Origin: Isoptericola halotolerans | GTDB lineage: Bacteria > Actinomycetota > Actinomycetes > Actinomycetales > Cellulomonadaceae | Length of the DNA: 64,000 bases | Assembly: GCF_003003075.1 (NCBI RefSeq) | Contig: NZ_PVTX01000008.1 | Coordinates: 62,001-126,000, forward strand | Reading direction: 5' to 3' | In this document: positions 62,273 to 64,000 of the stretch, one piece after another | Position numbering within the stretch: position 1 is the stretch's first letter | Layout: each line of letters starts with the position of its first letter | Made by a program: the position numbers and the translations under genes | The notes under the pieces: model-generated | What the model was told of the DNA's origin: nothing | What the model saw: only the letters and a program-made list of their open reading frames with translations | The model's database searches: none

Positions 62273-63373
62273 ATGGCCCCCACCGCCCCGTCCGTGATCG
62301 ACCAAGCCGGTCCCCCACCCACCGCCGCCGCCAAGTTCACGAGCAGCTACAGCGACCTCGCCCGCCAGGTGCGGGAGGCGGGTCTGCTCCGGCGGGCCTA
62401 CGGGTACTACCTCGCGACCGGCATCGGCGTGGCACTCGCGCTCGGCGGCATCATCACCGGGATGGTCCTGCTCGGCGACTCGTGGTTCCAGCTCCTCATG
62501 GCGGGCGCGCTCGGCATCGTGCTCACGCAGATCGCCTTCCTGACGCACGAGGCCGCGCACCGGCAGGTCTTCGCGAGCGGGCCGGTCAACGACAAGGTCG
62601 GGCGCTGGCTGGCCAACGCCGTGGTCGGCATCAGCTACTCGTGGTGGATGACCAAGCACACGCGCCACCACGCCAACCCGAACCAGATGGGCAAGGACCC
62701 GGACATCGCGCCGGACACGATCCGGTTCAGCGCGGAGGACGCCGCCGAGGTCCGCGGACCGTTGCGCCACATCACGCGGCGACAGGGCTGGCTGTTCTTC
62801 CCCCTGCTGACCCTCGAGGGCCTGAACCTGCACGTCACCTCCATCCGTTCGCTCCTGACGGGTCCTCCCAAGACCCTCGCCGCGCGCCGTCGCGAGCTCG
62901 TCACGATCGCCGTCCGGCTGACCCTCTACGTGGGCGTGATCGTCTGGTTCATGCCGCTGGGGCTCGCCGCCGCGTTCATCGGCGTCCAGCTCGCCGTCTT
63001 CGGCGTCTACATGGGCGCGTCGTTCGCCCCGAACCACAAGGGGATGAAGCTGGTCCCGGCGGGGACCAAGATGGACTTCCTGTCCAAGCAGGTGCTCACC
63101 TCCCGCAACATCCGTGGCGGCTGGTTCATGAACGTCCTGATGGGCGGCCTCAACCACCAGGTCGAGCACCACCTGTTCCCGAGCATGCCGCGGCCGAGCC
63201 TGGCGAAGGCGCGCCTCCTCGTGCGTGAGCACTGCGCGAACCACGGGCTGCCGTACACGGAGACCAGCCTCGTCGCCTCCTACGCCATCGTCGTCCGCTA
63301 CCTCAACCAGGTCGGCCTCGCGGCGAGGGACCCGTTCGACTGCCCCCTCCGGCAGGAGCTGCGCGGGTACTGA
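62273..63373 (+). CDS. Membrane fatty-acid desaturase (acyl-lipid type)
   Basis: 366 residues. The three histidine boxes of the di-iron desaturases are present: HEAAH, HTRHH and QVEHHLFP. Four or so transmembrane helices surround them (LATGIGVALALGGIITGMVL and others). The last box with Q before VEHH is typical of the acyl-lipid, front-end/delta-type group. It introduces double bases into membrane lipid acyl chains and would adjust fluidity. ATG 62273 has GAGG upstream; an overlapping ATG at 62269 is in the wrong frame. The palindrome at 62180-62195 probably controls it. No reductase partner is adjacent. Confidence 0.92.
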   Translation: MAPTAPSVIDQAGPPPTAAAKFTSSYSDLARQVREAGLLRRAYGYYLATGIGVALALGGIITGMVLLGDSWFQLLMAGALGIVLTQIAFLTHEAAHRQVFASGPVNDKVGRWLANAVVGISYSWWMTKHTRHHANPNQMGKDPDIAPDTIRFSAEDAAEVRGPLRHITRRQGWLFFPLLTLEGLNLHVTSIRSLLTGPPKTLAARRRELVTIAVRLTLYVGVIVWFMPLGLAAAFIGVQLAVFGVYMGASFAPNHKGMKLVPAGTKMDFLSKQVLTSRNIRGGWFMNVLMGGLNHQVEHHLFPSMPRPSLAKARLLVREHCANHGLPYTETSLVASYAIVVRYLNQVGLAARDPFDCPLRQELRGY

Positions 63374-63421
63374 CGCCCGCGAGCCGTAACGAGGGCCGGC
63401 AATCGGTCGGGTGCCACGCCG

Positions 63422-64000
63422 TCAGGCATGGCGGTGCGCCCGGCAGCGCGCCTGGTAGGAGTCAGTCCCGCCGACGTGTGCGGGCACCGCGACGAGGGCG
63501 TCGCCAGGCGAGTTCCCGGCGTCGGGCAACCGCACGTGATACGCGGCGTCCCGTCCGCACACGCTGCACACGGCCGTGAGCTTGACGACGGTCTCGGCCA
63601 CCGCCATGAGGGCGGGCAGCGGTTCGAACGGTCTGCCGTCGAAGGTCACGGTGAGCCCGGCGACGACGACGTCGAGCCCGGAGTCCAGCAGGTCGAGGAC
63701 GACCGTCACCAGCCCAGGACCGAAGAACTGCGCCTCGTCGATCGCGACCATCCGGGTGTCGGCTGAGACGAGCCCCGGGATCCCGGAGGTCGCGTCCACG
63801 GATCGCGACGCGATCTCGACCCCCGAGTGGGAGGCCAGCACCCCCGCCCCGTAGCGGTCGTCCAGCGTGTGCGCGACCGTGAGGACCTCATGTCCCGCCA
63901 CCTGCGCGCGCCGCACCCGGCGGGCCAGCTCCTCCGTCTTGCCCGCGAACATGGGCCCGCCGACCACCGCGAGCCGACCGGGGTCTCGACCGTCGTCCAT
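63422..64000 (-). CDS. tdk: Thymidine kinase (TK1 family)
   Basis: 192 residues, ending exactly at the right edge with ATG 63998-64000, so the gene may be complete, though its promoter is outside. P-loop GGPMFAGKTEEL (14-25), DDRYGAGVLASHSGVEI (lasso side), IDEAQFF (Walker B-like, catalytic Glu), GLTVTFDGRPFEPL and the zinc-binding CSVCGRDAAYHVR with a later C-x2-H (RCRAH) are all present. It phosphorylates thymidine with ATP in the salvage pathway. It converges on the desaturase gene with a 48-bp gap without a clear hairpin. Confidence 0.93.
   Translation of the reverse strand: MDDGRDPGRLAVVGGPMFAGKTEELARRVRRAQVAGHEVLTVAHTLDDRYGAGVLASHSGVEIASRSVDATSGIPGLVSADTRMVAIDEAQFFGPGLVTVVLDLLDSGLDVVVAGLTVTFDGRPFEPLPALMAVAETVVKLTAVCSVCGRDAAYHVRLPDAGNSPGDALVAVPAHVGGTDSYQARCRAHRHA

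Overview
The window is a 64-kb stretch of a high-GC actinobacterial chromosome. It carries a PimB'-type mannosyltransferase, a mycothiol-dependent-isomerase homologue, a mycobacterial-order LigD with Ku, an actinobacterial iron box, a DUF2599 lipoprotein and an SCO4848-family protein. Gene content fits the Micrococcales (Cellulomonas/Promicromonospora-like), but that placement is inference. No insertion sequence, prophage or CRISPR array was seen. Most genes are chromosomal housekeeping genes with small accessory modules between them.

Layout. 1-8 kb: the start of holA, then a + strand pair (pimB and an NB-ARC/LuxR regulator) separates holA from comEC-comEA; a DegV protein follows. 8.6-20 kb: glgP, then leuS followed by a tight jetA-jetB-jetC operon (Wadjet/MksFEB-type SMC-like complex) with no jetD nuclease in view. 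20-27.5 kb: a VKOR-family protein, two MFS exporters, a DtxR-family regulator with MntR-type metal ligands, a membrane-anchored metallophosphoesterase and a TetR gene divergent from a DHA2 pump. 26.7-30.5 kb: an NHEJ module (Ku, small membrane protein, three-domain LigD). 30.5-38 kb: sortase plus CHRD surface protein, oxidoreductase, siderophore-interacting protein behind an iron box, lipoprotein, two acetyltransferases (one Eis-like) and an MFS pump. 38-43 kb: a coiled-coil membrane protein divergent from a TetR/flavin-oxidase-like/mycothiol-isomerase-like operon, then mqo behind three CRP-like boxes. 42.5-47.3 kb: a run comprising FNT channel, pntA, pntB and a ketopantoate-reductase-like gene. 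48-52 kb: ectoine-degradation operon (doeD-like, doeA, aldehyde dehydrogenase). 52-60 kb: tRNA-Ala and the conserved block rplU-rpmA-obgE-proB-proA-(50-aa protein)-nadD-(Pro/Ala-rich protein)-rsfS-phosphatase. 60.5-64 kb: a PCMT-like methyltransferase, a secreted protein, a fatty-acid desaturase with a palindromic operator, and thymidine kinase.

A recurring theme is promoter architecture. Many transcription-unit-leading genes have a TANNNT -10 hexamer ending 6-8 nt before the start codon, often GTG, with no room for a ribosome-binding site. This indicates widespread leaderless mRNAs and was used to choose several starts. Genes inside operons usually have Shine-Dalgarno sequences or overlap their neighbour. 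Functional threads are redox balance (transhydrogenase, Mqo, VKOR), metal control (MntR-type regulator, iron box), DNA maintenance (Ku/LigD, JetABC, ComEA/EC) and osmolyte turnover. The least expected elements are the nuclease-less jetABC operon attached to leuS, the sortase with Glu where relatives usually carry Arg, and the triple CRP-box mqo promoter.
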